A stretch of DNA of 24,875 bases, from assembly GCA_964541635.1 (NCBI GenBank), contig CAZIQM010000012.1, positions 1 to 24,875 on the forward strand, written 5' to 3'. Under the pieces are notes generated by a model. The model did not search any database. It saw only the letters and a list, made by a program, of their open reading frames with translations, and had not been told where the DNA came from. This document shows, in pieces, positions 1 to 7,701 of the stretch (the stretch's first letter is position 1; each line of letters starts with the position of its first letter). The position numbers and the translations under genes are program-made. The DNA comes from DALYDP01 sp964541635. GTDB taxonomy: Bacteria; Patescibacteriota; Gracilibacteria; Peribacterales; Peribacteraceae.

Positions 1-529
1 CTACGGCGACGCGGGAGCCGTGACGACGAACGACGAGGTCGACGCGACGACGATCCGCATGCTCCGCGAGCACGGCTCGGCGGTGAAGTACGAGCACGAA
101 CTCATCGGGTGGAACGAGCGCATGGACGGCCTGCAGGGCGCGGTGCTCACGGCCAAGCTGCCGCACCTCGCGGCGTGGAACACCCAGCGCAGGGCGCTCG
201 CCGATTTCTACCGGAAGAACCTCCCGGAATGGGCGGTGCCGTTCACGGCGCACGCGGACCGCGTGTCGTCGATGCACCTCTTCGTCGTCCGCGTGAAGGA
301 CCGCGAGCACGTGCAGAAAGCCCTCGCCGAACAGGGCATCCAGACGCTCATCCACTACCCCGTGCCGATCCACCTGCAGCCGGCCTACGAAGGAATCTGG
401 AAACAGGGGCAATTCCCCGTGGCGGAGAAGCTCGCGGGCGAAATCCTCTCGCTCCCCATGTACGCCGAACTCACGGAAGAGGCGGCGGGGGCAACGTGCG
501 ACGCGTTGAAGGCTCTCGGGGACCGATGA
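1..529 (+). CDS. DegT/DnrJ/EryC1/StrS-family PLP-dependent sugar aminotransferase, C-terminal part (5' end outside window)
   Basis: The reading frame is already open at base 2 and gives 175 residues to the TGA at 527-529. It begins YGDAGAVTTND, which matches the segment just after the PLP-lysine in DegT-family aminotransferases (usually GxGDGGAVxTND), so more than half of the protein lies upstream. Further family signatures are the G-N/W-R-M-D-x-LQ-AVL block (here GWNERMDGLQGAVL), the H-Y-P-x-P-x-H block (IHYPVPIHLQPAY) and the closing LSLPMYAELTEE. These enzymes aminate a 3- or 4-keto nucleotide sugar in the cytoplasm. A GTG at 20 is in frame but is an internal valine, not a start. The gene is convergent with the glycosyltransferase at 471-1310, and their 3' ends overlap by 59 bp. 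The sugar substrate cannot be told from this part. Confidence 0.9.
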   Translation, partial: YGDAGAVTTNDEVDATTIRMLREHGSAVKYEHELIGWNERMDGLQGAVLTAKLPHLAAWNTQRRALADFYRKNLPEWAVPFTAHADRVSSMHLFVVRVKDREHVQKALAEQGIQTLIHYPVPIHLQPAYEGIWKQGQFPVAEKLAGEILSLPMYAELTEEAAGATCDALKALGDR

Positions 530-1310
530 GCGGGCACGTGCGCCAGGTGAGCAGCCAGATGTAGCGCAACTGCTCGTATTCGAGGTCCAGCGGGTAGCGC
601 GGGCCGGGCTTCGGGATGAGGCGCGATACCACGATGGTGACGCAGCGGCGCAGGGTCGACCACAGGTTGCGCACGAGCAACCACCGCAGCCAGCGGGCCC
701 AGGTGATGCCGGCGTTTTTCTCGACTTCGATGGCGAGGTACCGGTCGTACTTCGGGCGCGCCGCGGCGGCCGTGGGAAGGGGCACCACGATCGTTTCGCC
801 GAGGGTCGCGGTCTTCGCACCCGGGAGCACGATGACGCGCTCGTGGACGGGCCGCACGCAGCCCGGGGCGACGGCGCGGTGGAAGAGGCGGATCTGGTCG
901 CTGGCGCTGACGCCGAGCCCGACCACGGGTTTGCCGTCGAGCGTGAAGAGCCTGCGCGCGTGGTAGACGGCGGGCTCGCCGCGTTCGACGATCGAACGGA
1001 CTTCGGCGAGGAGCTTGGCGCTCGCTGCTTCGTCGCTGTCCACGCAGAGGATCCACGGATGGCGGCACAGCGAATACCCGTAGTTGCGCATGCTCGCGAA
1101 GTCGACGATGCGGCCGTCCTTGAGGAAGTCTTCGTGCTGCGGGAACACGCGGACGTTGGGCATGCCCTTGAGGAGCTCGAGGGTGCCGTCGGTCGATCCC
1201 CCGTCGAGCGCCACGATGTCGTCCACTTCCGCCATCGAGGCCAGGTACTTCGGCAGCGAGTGGGCGCTGTTCTTGCTGAGGAGCACGGTGCTGACGTTGA
1301 TGTTCGTCAT
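471..1310 (-). CDS. Glycosyltransferase family 2 (WaaE/KdtX-like)
   Basis: 279 residues, starting at the ATG at 1308-1310. The N-terminus TVLLSKN, followed by VALDGGSTDGT (about residues 33-43) and CVDSDE, gives the GT-A nucleotide-binding and DxD-type motifs of small GT2 enzymes. The later part, with an amphipathic YLAIEVEKNAG stretch and a C-terminal aromatic helix, resembles the WaaE/KdtX group that adds a sugar to lipid-linked or core oligosaccharide. The ATG overlaps the TGA of the preceding GT4 gene (ATGA), making it the last gene of a four-gene operon. The last ~19 residues (arginine- and proline-rich) lie in the antisense overlap with the aminotransferase end and are probably a non-conserved extension. 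The fold is clear; donor and acceptor are unknown. Confidence 0.9.
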   Translation of the reverse strand: MTNINVSTVLLSKNSAHSLPKYLASMAEVDDIVALDGGSTDGTLELLKGMPNVRVFPQHEDFLKDGRIVDFASMRNYGYSLCRHPWILCVDSDEAASAKLLAEVRSIVERGEPAVYHARRLFTLDGKPVVGLGVSASDQIRLFHRAVAPGCVRPVHERVIVLPGAKTATLGETIVVPLPTAAAARPKYDRYLAIEVEKNAGITWARWLRWLLVRNLWSTLRRCVTIVVSRLIPKPGPRYPLDLEYEQLRYIWLLTWRTCPLIGPREPSTRRTLPPPPLP

Positions 1311-2338
1311 TCGCCTTTCGAAACGTACGCGTCCATTTTCGCGACGAGCGCTTCGAGGCTGTGGCGCTCGCGGACGACCTGGTAGAGCTCTTCGCCCGTC
1401 GCGGGCAGGGGCTGTTCGGCGTAGAACTGGACGAACGTCGCGAGCTGTTCGGGCGAATCGTCGGTGGGGGCGGCGGGCAGGCCGATCGCCAGCGCGTTGC
1501 GCTCGGTCGTGACGGGATAACAGCCGCACGTCATCGCTTCGAGCATCGTCTTGTCGATCGTTTCGCTCGCCATGTTGAGGATGAGTTTGTGGCTGCGGTA
1601 GAGCTCCGGCAGCGCGTGCATCGGCGCCGTGCCGTGGAAAGCCACGCGCTTCTCCAAGCCGAGCGACCGCATGAGCTGCATCGTCTCGACCACGTAGTCG
1701 GGCTCGGCCTCGATGCCGTAGACGTCGAGCGTGTACTCCGGCGGCAGGATGGCCATTGCGCGCAAGACGATTTCGACCCGCTTGCTGCGGGATAGACGGT
1801 GGACCATGAGGAGCTTCTTCGGATCAACGCAGGCGTTGTCGCGCCGCGGCCAGTAACCGAGGTCCACGCCGTGGCCGACCACGACCTTCTTCGGGTTCCC
1901 GTCGTACTGCGGCATGCTCTGGGGCGTGGCGGCGAACATGCGTTTGCCGTACCAACCGATCAGCCGCAGGCCGAGCTGCATCTTGTAGTGCGTGTACCAC
2001 AGGTAGACGGGCGTGCGGCGGACGAGCCACACGGGAGCGCCGAAAGCGCCCCAGACGGGCGTCATGTGGATGAACACGCGGTCGTACGACGCGGTCGCAA
2101 TGATCCACAGGAAGCGGACGACCTGGAGGAACTTGCCCGAGCCGTTCTCCTTGCCGAGCGACCGCACCCGGAAGTCGGGAGCCTGCGAGCGGCCGAGCGC
2201 CGTCATGGCGCCGTGCGGACGCCACTCGAGGCACACCACCGTCACGTCGTACCCGGCGCGCTGCCATGCCTCGACCCACAGGACGGTGAACGCGTCCTGC
2301 TCGTGGAGTTTCTGGGTGATGAAGAGGAGCTTTTTCAC
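1307..2338 (-). CDS. Glycosyltransferase family 4 (GT-B fold)
   Basis: 343 residues. The start is the GTG at 2336-2338, which overlaps the TGA of the upstream gene (GTGA); it gives MKKLLFITQKLHEQDAFTVL, a normal GT4 beginning. The C-terminal domain has the donor-binding EX7E motif (ETIDKTMLE) followed by AMTCGCYPVTT, which is typical of retaining GT4 enzymes. A middle segment, LLMVHRLSRSKRVEIVLRAM, is the usual start of the second Rossmann domain. The next gene begins inside its stop codon (ATGA at 1307-1310), so translation is probably coupled along the operon. It acts in the cytoplasm or at the inner face of the membrane. Specificity cannot be assigned. Confidence 0.9.
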   Translation of the reverse strand: MKKLLFITQKLHEQDAFTVLWVEAWQRAGYDVTVVCLEWRPHGAMTALGRSQAPDFRVRSLGKENGSGKFLQVVRFLWIIATASYDRVFIHMTPVWGAFGAPVWLVRRTPVYLWYTHYKMQLGLRLIGWYGKRMFAATPQSMPQYDGNPKKVVVGHGVDLGYWPRRDNACVDPKKLLMVHRLSRSKRVEIVLRAMAILPPEYTLDVYGIEAEPDYVVETMQLMRSLGLEKRVAFHGTAPMHALPELYRSHKLILNMASETIDKTMLEAMTCGCYPVTTERNALAIGLPAAPTDDSPEQLATFVQFYAEQPLPATGEELYQVVRERHSLEALVAKMDAYVSKGE

Positions 2339-3441
2339 GGGAGGGCGATGAGGAAACGGGCGTACCGCGCGAGGGCGGCTTCGCGTTCGTGCTGTTCGAT
2401 GATACGCGCCGCATCGGCGCCGACGCGGTCCTGGAGCGCTTGGTCCGCCAGGAGCGGTTTCAGGATCTCCGCGAAAGCCTGGGGGGTCGCGTCGGCCAGG
2501 TATCCGTTGCGCCCGTGGACGATGGCGTCGGGCATCATGCCGACCTTCGTGGACACGACCGGCATGCCGAGCATCATCGCTTCGAGCGCGGTGCGCGGAC
2601 CTCCTTCGCTGAGACTGGGCATCACGAACACGTGGGCCGATTTCATGACGCGCGCGACCTCGACGTCGTCGCCGAGCCAGCCGCGGAAGGTGACGCGCGG
2701 GGCCACGCCCATGTCGCGCGCGAGGGCCTCCCACTTCTTGCGCATCGGGCCATCGCTGATGACCACGAGCGTCGCCTGGGGCAGGAGCTTCATGGTTTCG
2801 AAGACGAGCGGCAGGTTCTTGTTCGGCACGAGGCGCGCGCAGAACGACATCGATACGTTCGGCCGGACGTCCTGGACCTTCGCGACGAGCGAACCGTCGA
2901 GGTAGAACGACGGCACCACGTGGAGGAGGCGCTCGTTGATGCCCCACGACGCGAGGAACGCGACCATGCCCCTGTTCACGACGCGGATCGCGCGCACCCC
3001 CTTGGCGAGCCTCGGGAGCATGAGGCGCGAGAGGACGTACGCGACGCGCTCCTGGTACGACGCGGCCACCGGGTGCCCCACGACGTGGTGCACCTCCATC
3101 GCGAGCTTGACGCCCGTTTTCTTCGCCAGGCGCACGGCGCCCCTTGCATGGTGGAACGGCGGCGAAGCGTGCACCGTCGCCACGCGGATCCCGTTGTTGC
3201 GGACGAGCGTCTCGCCGTACCGGGCCACCCACGAGGCGTAACCCCACAGCCCGACCGGGGCCGTGTGGATGTGGACGTTCGGCGGCACGAGCCGTTCCCA
3301 CGCGCGCTCGTCGGCCGTCACGCGCGGCGCGAGGACGTCGATGCGCTCGAAGTGTTTCGCGAGGCCCGCGAGGGTCACCGCGAACGGACCGCGTTTGCCG
3401 GACGCGACCGAGCGGTCGCCGCTGATCATCAGGAGGTTCAT
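2335..3441 (-). CDS. Glycosyltransferase family 4
   Basis: 368 residues from the ATG at 3439-3441, which overlaps the TGA of the preceding gene. It begins MNLLMISGDRSVASGKRGPF, and the C-terminal domain carries EX7E (EGGPRTALE) followed by AMMLGMPVVST, with SFCARLVPNKNLPLVFETM opening the second Rossmann domain. The N-terminal domain has a VHASPPFHHARGAVRLAKK stretch where the acceptor pocket is expected. It ends in a GTGA overlap with the next glycosyltransferase. This is the second member of the minus-strand operon of three GT4 and one GT2. The family is clear; substrate unknown. Confidence 0.92.
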   Translation of the reverse strand: MNLLMISGDRSVASGKRGPFAVTLAGLAKHFERIDVLAPRVTADERAWERLVPPNVHIHTAPVGLWGYASWVARYGETLVRNNGIRVATVHASPPFHHARGAVRLAKKTGVKLAMEVHHVVGHPVAASYQERVAYVLSRLMLPRLAKGVRAIRVVNRGMVAFLASWGINERLLHVVPSFYLDGSLVAKVQDVRPNVSMSFCARLVPNKNLPLVFETMKLLPQATLVVISDGPMRKKWEALARDMGVAPRVTFRGWLGDDVEVARVMKSAHVFVMPSLSEGGPRTALEAMMLGMPVVSTKVGMMPDAIVHGRNGYLADATPQAFAEILKPLLADQALQDRVGADAARIIEQHEREAALARYARFLIALP

Positions 3442-4517
3442 AGGAGGCTGACGAAGAGGGAGAGGTGTTCGTCGGCGAGCTGGCTCCAGCCGCGCACGGG
3501 CAATGGCTGGGCTGCGCGGGCGGCGTGCGTGTCGTACTTGGAAAGGACGTCCTTCACCGCGGAGGCGACGTCGTCCGCCGTCGCGAGCGGGGCGACGATC
3601 ATTCCCTCCAAGAGGACGCGGCTGAGGCCCGTTTCTTGCGTGAGGAGCACGGGCAAACCCGACGCGCGCGCTTCGAGCGCCGTGTTCGGGCTGATGTCGG
3701 TCTTCGACGGCATGACGAGCAAGTCGTGTTCGCGGAAGAGCGCGGTTTTCCGGTCGCCGTGCTGCGGCGGAAGGAACGTTACGCGGGATTCGAGCGCGAG
3801 CGAACGGACTGCCTCGCGCAAAACGCGCTCCATCGGTCCGCCGCCCGCCACGGTCAGCGTTGCGTCGGGCAATTTCTTCATCGCCTCGATGAGCGACGTC
3901 AGGTTTTTGAACGCCACGAAGCGACCGAGCGAAAGGAGTTTCACGGGATCATGCAGGCGGTGCAGCTCGGGGGTCCCGGTCGGGTTCACGTTTTCGATCA
4001 CGGACACCGGCGGCAGGTTCCTGTACACGCGGCGGTAAAGGTCTTCCTGGAATTCCGTGGAGAACACGATCGCGTCGAACGTGCGGAGCAGGCCGTTCAT
4101 GAACCCGACGAACCACTGCTTGCCGGCGTACCACTCGCGCAGGCCGCGCGCGTCGCCGCGGTCGGTCGCGCGCTCCCACAGGAAATCCCCTCCGAGGCGC
4201 AGGATCTTTTTCGGGCCGCGAAGGTGCGCGAGCCAGAGCGGCACGCCCACGCTCACCGACGAAAACGCTTCGATGACGTCGACGCCGACGGACATCGCGC
4301 GCAAGGCGCGGGCGTAGCGGCGGTACCGCAGGAGCGGACCGCCCGCGCGGGAAATCCTCGTGACGCCCTCGTCTTCGTCCCCCGGACAGGGTACGCCGTA
4401 CGCGATGATCTTCACCTGCGCACCTTTCGCCCGCATGGCCGCGGCGAGTTCGCGGACGTACGTCGCCGGACCCCCGATTTCGGGCGGATAGATGCCGGTG
4501 GCGAGGATGACTCGCAT
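3438..4517 (-). CDS. Glycosyltransferase family 4, first gene of the operon
   Basis: 359 residues. The ATG at 4515-4517 gives MRVILATGIYPPEIGGPATYV, the classic GT4 opening with a glycine-rich loop, so I prefer it to in-frame upstream starts. The EX7E motif is changed to D-ISPNTAL-E (Asp in place of the first Glu), followed by ARASGLPVLLT. KLLSLGRFVAFKNLTSLIEAM opens the donor domain. A -10-like TAGGAT ends 8 nt before the ATG, so the transcript is probably leaderless or nearly so. The gene is divergent from rfbF. Its stop overlaps the next start (ATGA). It probably acts early in assembling the repeat unit, but that is inference. Confidence 0.92.
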   Translation of the reverse strand: MRVILATGIYPPEIGGPATYVRELAAAMRAKGAQVKIIAYGVPCPGDEDEGVTRISRAGGPLLRYRRYARALRAMSVGVDVIEAFSSVSVGVPLWLAHLRGPKKILRLGGDFLWERATDRGDARGLREWYAGKQWFVGFMNGLLRTFDAIVFSTEFQEDLYRRVYRNLPPVSVIENVNPTGTPELHRLHDPVKLLSLGRFVAFKNLTSLIEAMKKLPDATLTVAGGGPMERVLREAVRSLALESRVTFLPPQHGDRKTALFREHDLLVMPSKTDISPNTALEARASGLPVLLTQETGLSRVLLEGMIVAPLATADDVASAVKDVLSKYDTHAARAAQPLPVRGWSQLADEHLSLFVSLL

Positions 4518-4526
4518 CGGGGAGCA

Positions 4527-4532
4527 TCCTAC
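4527..4532 (-). promoter_or_regulatory. -10-like element TAGGAT of the GT4 operon
   Basis: Reading the minus strand, TAGGAT is followed by 8 nt and then the ATG at 4517. This spacing puts the expected transcription start within about 2 nt of the start codon. No good -35 is visible. Confidence 0.45.
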
Positions 4533-4584
4533 CCGAAAACGGGCCATGACGAGCGGAAAACGACCTGTACTCGCCTTCCGCCGA

Positions 4585-4593
4585 TGGTATACT
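4585..4593 (+). promoter_or_regulatory. Extended -10 element TGG-TATACT of rfbF
   Basis: TATACT (4588-4593) is preceded by TGG, an extended -10 form, and followed by 8 nt and the ATG at 4602. The transcript is predicted to start at or just before the start codon. There is no recognisable -35 and no Shine-Dalgarno site. Confidence 0.55.
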
Positions 4594-4601
4594 CCGGCCG
4601 T

Positions 4602-5465
4602 ATGCAAGTCGTCATTTTCTGCGGAGGTCAAGGGACCCGCATGCGCGAGGAAACGGAAAGTCGGCCCAAGCCGATGGTCACCGTCGGCGGGCGCCCGATC
4701 CTGTGGCACATCATGAAAACCTTCGCCCACTTCGGGCACAAGGAGTTCGTGCTCCCCCTCGGCTACAAAGGCGACATGATCAAGGAGTACTTCTTGAACT
4801 ACAACGCGATGAACGGCGACGTCACGGTGGATCTCGGCGGCGAACAGACGCGCATCCAGCACCACGACAAAACCGACGAGCACGACTTCCGCGTCACGCT
4901 CGCGGAGACGGGCCTCGATTCGATGACCGGCTGCCGCCTCGCGCGCGTCCAGCGCCACCTCCGGGGCGAAACCTTCCTCTGCACGTACGGCGACGGCCTC
5001 TGCGACGTCGACATCGACGCGCTCCTCGCCTTCCACAAATCGCACGGCAAGATCGCGACGGTCACGTCCGTGCCGACCATTTCCCGTTTCGGTGTCATCG
5101 AGACCCTCGACGACGGGACGGTGACCTCGTTCGCGGAAAAACCCGACACGAGCAGCTGGATCAACGCCGGCTACTTCGTCTTCGAGCCCGAAATCTTCGA
5201 CTACGCGAAGAACGACGTGAACCAAGTGCTCGAGAAACAGGTGATGGAGGGCCTCACGAGGGATCGTCAGCTGGCCGCCTTCCGGCACGACGGATTCTTC
5301 TACGCCATGGACACGTACCGCGAGTACCTGCACCTCAACGGACTGTGGGACAAGGGTTCCGCGCCGTGGGCGCACTGGAAAGACGGCACGCACAACCCGG
5401 AGAACGTGAAGAAGCGGGCCGCGGAGAAGCTCATGAAAGCCCACGCGCCCGTGACCGTCGCATGA
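4602..5465 (+). CDS. rfbF: Glucose-1-phosphate cytidylyltransferase
   Basis: 287 residues, MQVVIFCGGQGTRMREET at the start. It converts CTP and alpha-D-glucose 1-phosphate to CDP-glucose and diphosphate, the first step toward CDP-3,6-dideoxy- and CDP-6-deoxyhexoses. The nucleotidyltransferase signature GGQGTR is followed by RPKPMVTVGGRPILWHIMK (about residues 8-39). TYGDGLCDVDI carries the catalytic Asp region, and INAGYFVFEPEIFDY is a strong RfbF-type block; the length is normal (about 257-290). The next gene is the matching 4,6-dehydratase, overlapping by ATGA, which supports the CDP rather than dTDP assignment. It leads the + strand unit running to about 7674. Confidence 0.95.
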   Translation: MQVVIFCGGQGTRMREETESRPKPMVTVGGRPILWHIMKTFAHFGHKEFVLPLGYKGDMIKEYFLNYNAMNGDVTVDLGGEQTRIQHHDKTDEHDFRVTLAETGLDSMTGCRLARVQRHLRGETFLCTYGDGLCDVDIDALLAFHKSHGKIATVTSVPTISRFGVIETLDDGTVTSFAEKPDTSSWINAGYFVFEPEIFDYAKNDVNQVLEKQVMEGLTRDRQLAAFRHDGFFYAMDTYREYLHLNGLWDKGSAPWAHWKDGTHNPENVKKRAAEKLMKAHAPVTVA

Positions 5466-6457
5466 CCATGGCGGAAACGACTGCCATCCAGTGGAGGAAC
5501 CGCCCCGTGTTCGTCACGGGCGGCGCCGGCTTGGTCGGCAACGCCCTCGTCGACGAATTGGTCGGCCTCGGCGCGTCCGTCGTCGTGCTGATCCGTGACG
5601 ACGTGCCCTCACCCTTGCAGGAATGGAACCCGTCGATGGCGAAGGTGACGAAGGTGCACGGCATGCTCGAAGACCAAGCGCTCATGGAGCGCGTCCTCGG
5701 CGAGTACGACATCAAGACCGTCTTCCACCTCGCCGCCCAGGCGATCGTGGGCGTCGCGAACCGCAACCCGATCTCGACGTTCGAATCGAACATCCGGGGC
5801 ACGTGGTGCCTCCTCGAGGCCTGCCGCCGCAGCCCGCTCGTGGAGCAGGTCGTCGTCGCGTCGTCCGACAAAGCGTACGGCGAGCAGCCCGTCCTCCCCT
5901 ACACCGAGGACATGCCCCTCCTGGCGCGCAATCCCTACGACATGTCCAAGGCGGCGACCGACATGCTCGCGCAGAGCTACGCCCACACCTACGGCATGAA
6001 CGTGGCGATCTCCCGCTGCGGCAACTTCTTCGGCGAGGGCGACTTCAACTGGAGCCGCATCGTGCCCGGCACCGTGCGTTCGGTCCTCAAAGGCGAAGCG
6101 CCCGTCCTCCGCAGCGACGGCACGCTCATCCGCGACTACTTCTACGTCCGCGACGGCGCGCACGCCTACCGCGTGTTGGCCGAGCACCTGGCGCTCCACC
6201 CGGAGATCCGCGGCGAGGCGTTTAACTTCTCGACCGACAAAGAAGTCAGCGTCATCGACCTCGTTACGCTCATCTTGAAGCTCATGGACAGCAACCTGAA
6301 ACCGATCATCCAGAACAACGCCCCGAACGAAATCCTCAAGCAGAACCTCAGTTCGAAGAAAGCTCGCGAGGTCCTCGGCTGGACGCCCCAGTACACGCTG
6401 GAAGACGGCCTGACGCGGACGATCGAGTGGTACAGGAATTTCCTCGCGCAGCGGTGA
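5462..6457 (+). CDS. rfbG: CDP-glucose 4,6-dehydratase-like NAD-dependent SDR enzyme
   Basis: 331 residues, start ATG at 5462 inside the rfbF stop (ATGA). It dehydrates CDP-glucose to CDP-4-keto-6-deoxyglucose using tightly bound NAD. The Rossmann motif TGGAGLVG lies near residue 20, the SSDKAYG block supplies the catalytic Ser/Asp/Lys region, and NPYDMSKAATDM holds the YxxxK pair. RDYFYVRDGAHAY and LGWTPQYTLEDGL are standard C-terminal blocks of extended SDR sugar dehydratases. A second ATG two codons later is possible but does not change the call. The rfbF-rfbG pair is a known unit in O-antigen and ascarylose-type clusters. CDP-glucose is preferred over other substrates because of the neighbour. 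Confidence 0.92.
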   Translation: MTMAETTAIQWRNRPVFVTGGAGLVGNALVDELVGLGASVVVLIRDDVPSPLQEWNPSMAKVTKVHGMLEDQALMERVLGEYDIKTVFHLAAQAIVGVANRNPISTFESNIRGTWCLLEACRRSPLVEQVVVASSDKAYGEQPVLPYTEDMPLLARNPYDMSKAATDMLAQSYAHTYGMNVAISRCGNFFGEGDFNWSRIVPGTVRSVLKGEAPVLRSDGTLIRDYFYVRDGAHAYRVLAEHLALHPEIRGEAFNFSTDKEVSVIDLVTLILKLMDSNLKPIIQNNAPNEILKQNLSSKKAREVLGWTPQYTLEDGLTRTIEWYRNFLAQR

Positions 6458-6941
6458 TCGTCGAACCGTTGTCCGTCCACGGCGCGTACGTGCTCCGCCC
6501 CGAACCGCGCGAGGACCACCGCGGGTTTTTCGCGCGCATGTACGATCGCTCGATTTGGGAGCAGCACGGATTGGACCCCACGATCGCGCAGTGCAACGCC
6601 TCGTTTACGAAAAAGAAAGGAACGATCCGCGGCCTGCACTACCAGCGCGCCCCGCACGAGGAAACGAAGGTCGTCCGCTGCACGAAAGGCCGCATCTTCG
6701 ACGTCGTGGCCGACGCGCGGAAGGACTCCTCGACCTACGGAACGTGGGCGGGCGTCGAACTGACGGCCGAGAACCACGCGATGCTCTACGTGCCGAAGGG
6801 CTGCGTCCACGGGCTCCAGACGCTCGAGGACGAGAGCGAAGTGTTCTACCTGGTCTCCCCACGTTCAACGTGGCGTGGCCGCTTCCTCCCGTCGACCTTT
6901 CGGAGAAGGACATGACGCTGCCGTTCCTCGCGGACCTCTGA
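6454..6941 (+). pseudogene. RmlC-like nucleotide-sugar 3,5-epimerase, disrupted near its C-terminus by an internal deletion and frameshift
   Basis: The frame starts at the GTG at 6454 (GTGA overlap with the rfbG stop) with IVEPLSVHGAYVLRPEPREDHRG. It carries the RmlC cupin signatures DHRGFFARMYD, GTIRGLHYQ (catalytic His), VRCTKGRIFDVVAD and VPKGCVHGLQTL. After EVFYLVS (to 6858) the frame runs into unrelated residues and stops at 6913-6915, giving 153 residues. The expected C-terminal end, PTFNVAWPLPPVDLSEKD, follows immediately but in another frame and ends at the TGA at 6939-6941. Compared with the family, about 15-17 residues are missing between the two parts, in the loop that holds a conserved catalytic Tyr. 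This is therefore a deletion of roughly 45-55 nt, not a single-base error. It is either a real lesion or an assembly collapse. The pathway step would be epimerisation of CDP-4-keto-6-deoxyglucose. Confidence 0.8.
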
Positions 6942-6942
6942 C

Positions 6943-7674
6943 ATGCCGGAGCGCGACGTGCTTCTCATGGGCTCCGCCATCCGCACGCCGAAGGCGTTCC
7001 AGGCCATTTCGGCGACGGACGTGCGGCTCGTGCAAACGCTCTGCGGGCTCATCCGCTGGATCCGCGACACCTCGGTGGGGACGATCGTCCTCTGCGACGG
7101 CTCCGAGCCCGACTACGATTTTTCCCGCATCACCGCCTATGCCACGGAACACGGGAAAACGCTCGAAACGCTTCTTTACCGCAAGGAAAACGACCGGTAC
7201 GAATCACGCGGGAAGAGCTTCGGCGAGGGGCAAGTCCTCGAATACGCCGTGAACCACAGCGCGCACCTGCAAGACGGGGGCACGTTCTACAAAGTGACCG
7301 GCCGGACGTTCATCCGGAACTTCGACGAGATCAAAAAGCTCCACGCGAAAGACGATGGCGGGGTCTTCATCGGCCCCGCGTCGGTCATGATGCCGAAGGA
7401 CACCCCGAAAGACGTCTTCGGCCGCCGCTCGGTGTGGACCCAGTTCTACAAGTGCGGCGTGTCGTTCTTCAAAAAGCATTTGATGGAGGCGTACCTCGAG
7501 ACGAACGACGCGACGAACCCGATCGAATGCGAGTACTTCAAGCGGCTCCAGACCGTCCCGCACGCGCGGTTCGCCGTGAAACCCTTCATCGTGGGGCGCA
7601 ACGGCGGCCTGGACCTGCCCTACGACGCCGATTTCGACGAAGGCGACGTGGCCCTGGCCCGCACGTTCCTGTAG
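6943..7674 (+). CDS. Polysaccharide-cluster protein of unknown function (possible glycosyltransferase)
   Basis: 243 residues from the ATG at 6943, one base after the end of the epimerase remnant. There are no membrane segments or signal peptide. I recognise no named domain. The blocks ESRGKSFGEGQVLEYAVNHS and GGTFYKVTGRTFIRNFDEI resemble uncharacterised proteins in O-antigen and capsule clusters, in which a KxYGE-like box and a KxTGR box are conserved. VLCDGSEPDYDF may act as a nucleotide-sugar-binding acidic motif. A GT-A-type glycosyltransferase role fits the place of the gene, between nucleotide-sugar enzymes and two GT2 genes, but this is inference. It is probably the last gene of the rfbF transcript, since a new promoter-like element follows. 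Confidence 0.75.
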   Translation: MPERDVLLMGSAIRTPKAFQAISATDVRLVQTLCGLIRWIRDTSVGTIVLCDGSEPDYDFSRITAYATEHGKTLETLLYRKENDRYESRGKSFGEGQVLEYAVNHSAHLQDGGTFYKVTGRTFIRNFDEIKKLHAKDDGGVFIGPASVMMPKDTPKDVFGRRSVWTQFYKCGVSFFKKHLMEAYLETNDATNPIECEYFKRLQTVPHARFAVKPFIVGRNGGLDLPYDADFDEGDVALARTFL

Positions 7675-7688
7675 CCCCCGGCCGGTGT

Positions 7689-7694
7689 TAGACT
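7689..7694 (+). promoter_or_regulatory. -10-like element TAGACT before the GT2 pair
   Basis: TAGACT is preceded by TGT (extended -10 form) and followed by 7 nt and the ATG at 7702. This predicts an almost leaderless mRNA. It lies in the 27-bp gap after the preceding gene, so the two GT2 genes may form their own transcript. Confidence 0.5.
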
Positions 7695-7701
7695 CGGCTG
7701 G

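Noticed and set aside
20..22. GTG start for the aminotransferase
   Set aside because: The frame continues upstream with conserved family residues, so this GTG is an internal Val of a truncated gene.
2389..4038. A 549-codon plus-strand open frame opposite two GT4 genes
   Set aside because: It is a compositional shadow. The minus-strand frames carry the EX7E motifs and 4-bp overlaps.
4527..4533. Shine-Dalgarno site for the GT4 at 3438-4517
   Set aside because: TAGGAT contains only AGGA and fits the -10 pattern and spacing shared by the other operon starts better.
6850..6870. Programmed ribosomal frameshift in the RmlC-like gene
   Set aside because: There is no slippery heptamer, and about 15-17 conserved residues are missing. 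A simple shift would not restore the protein.
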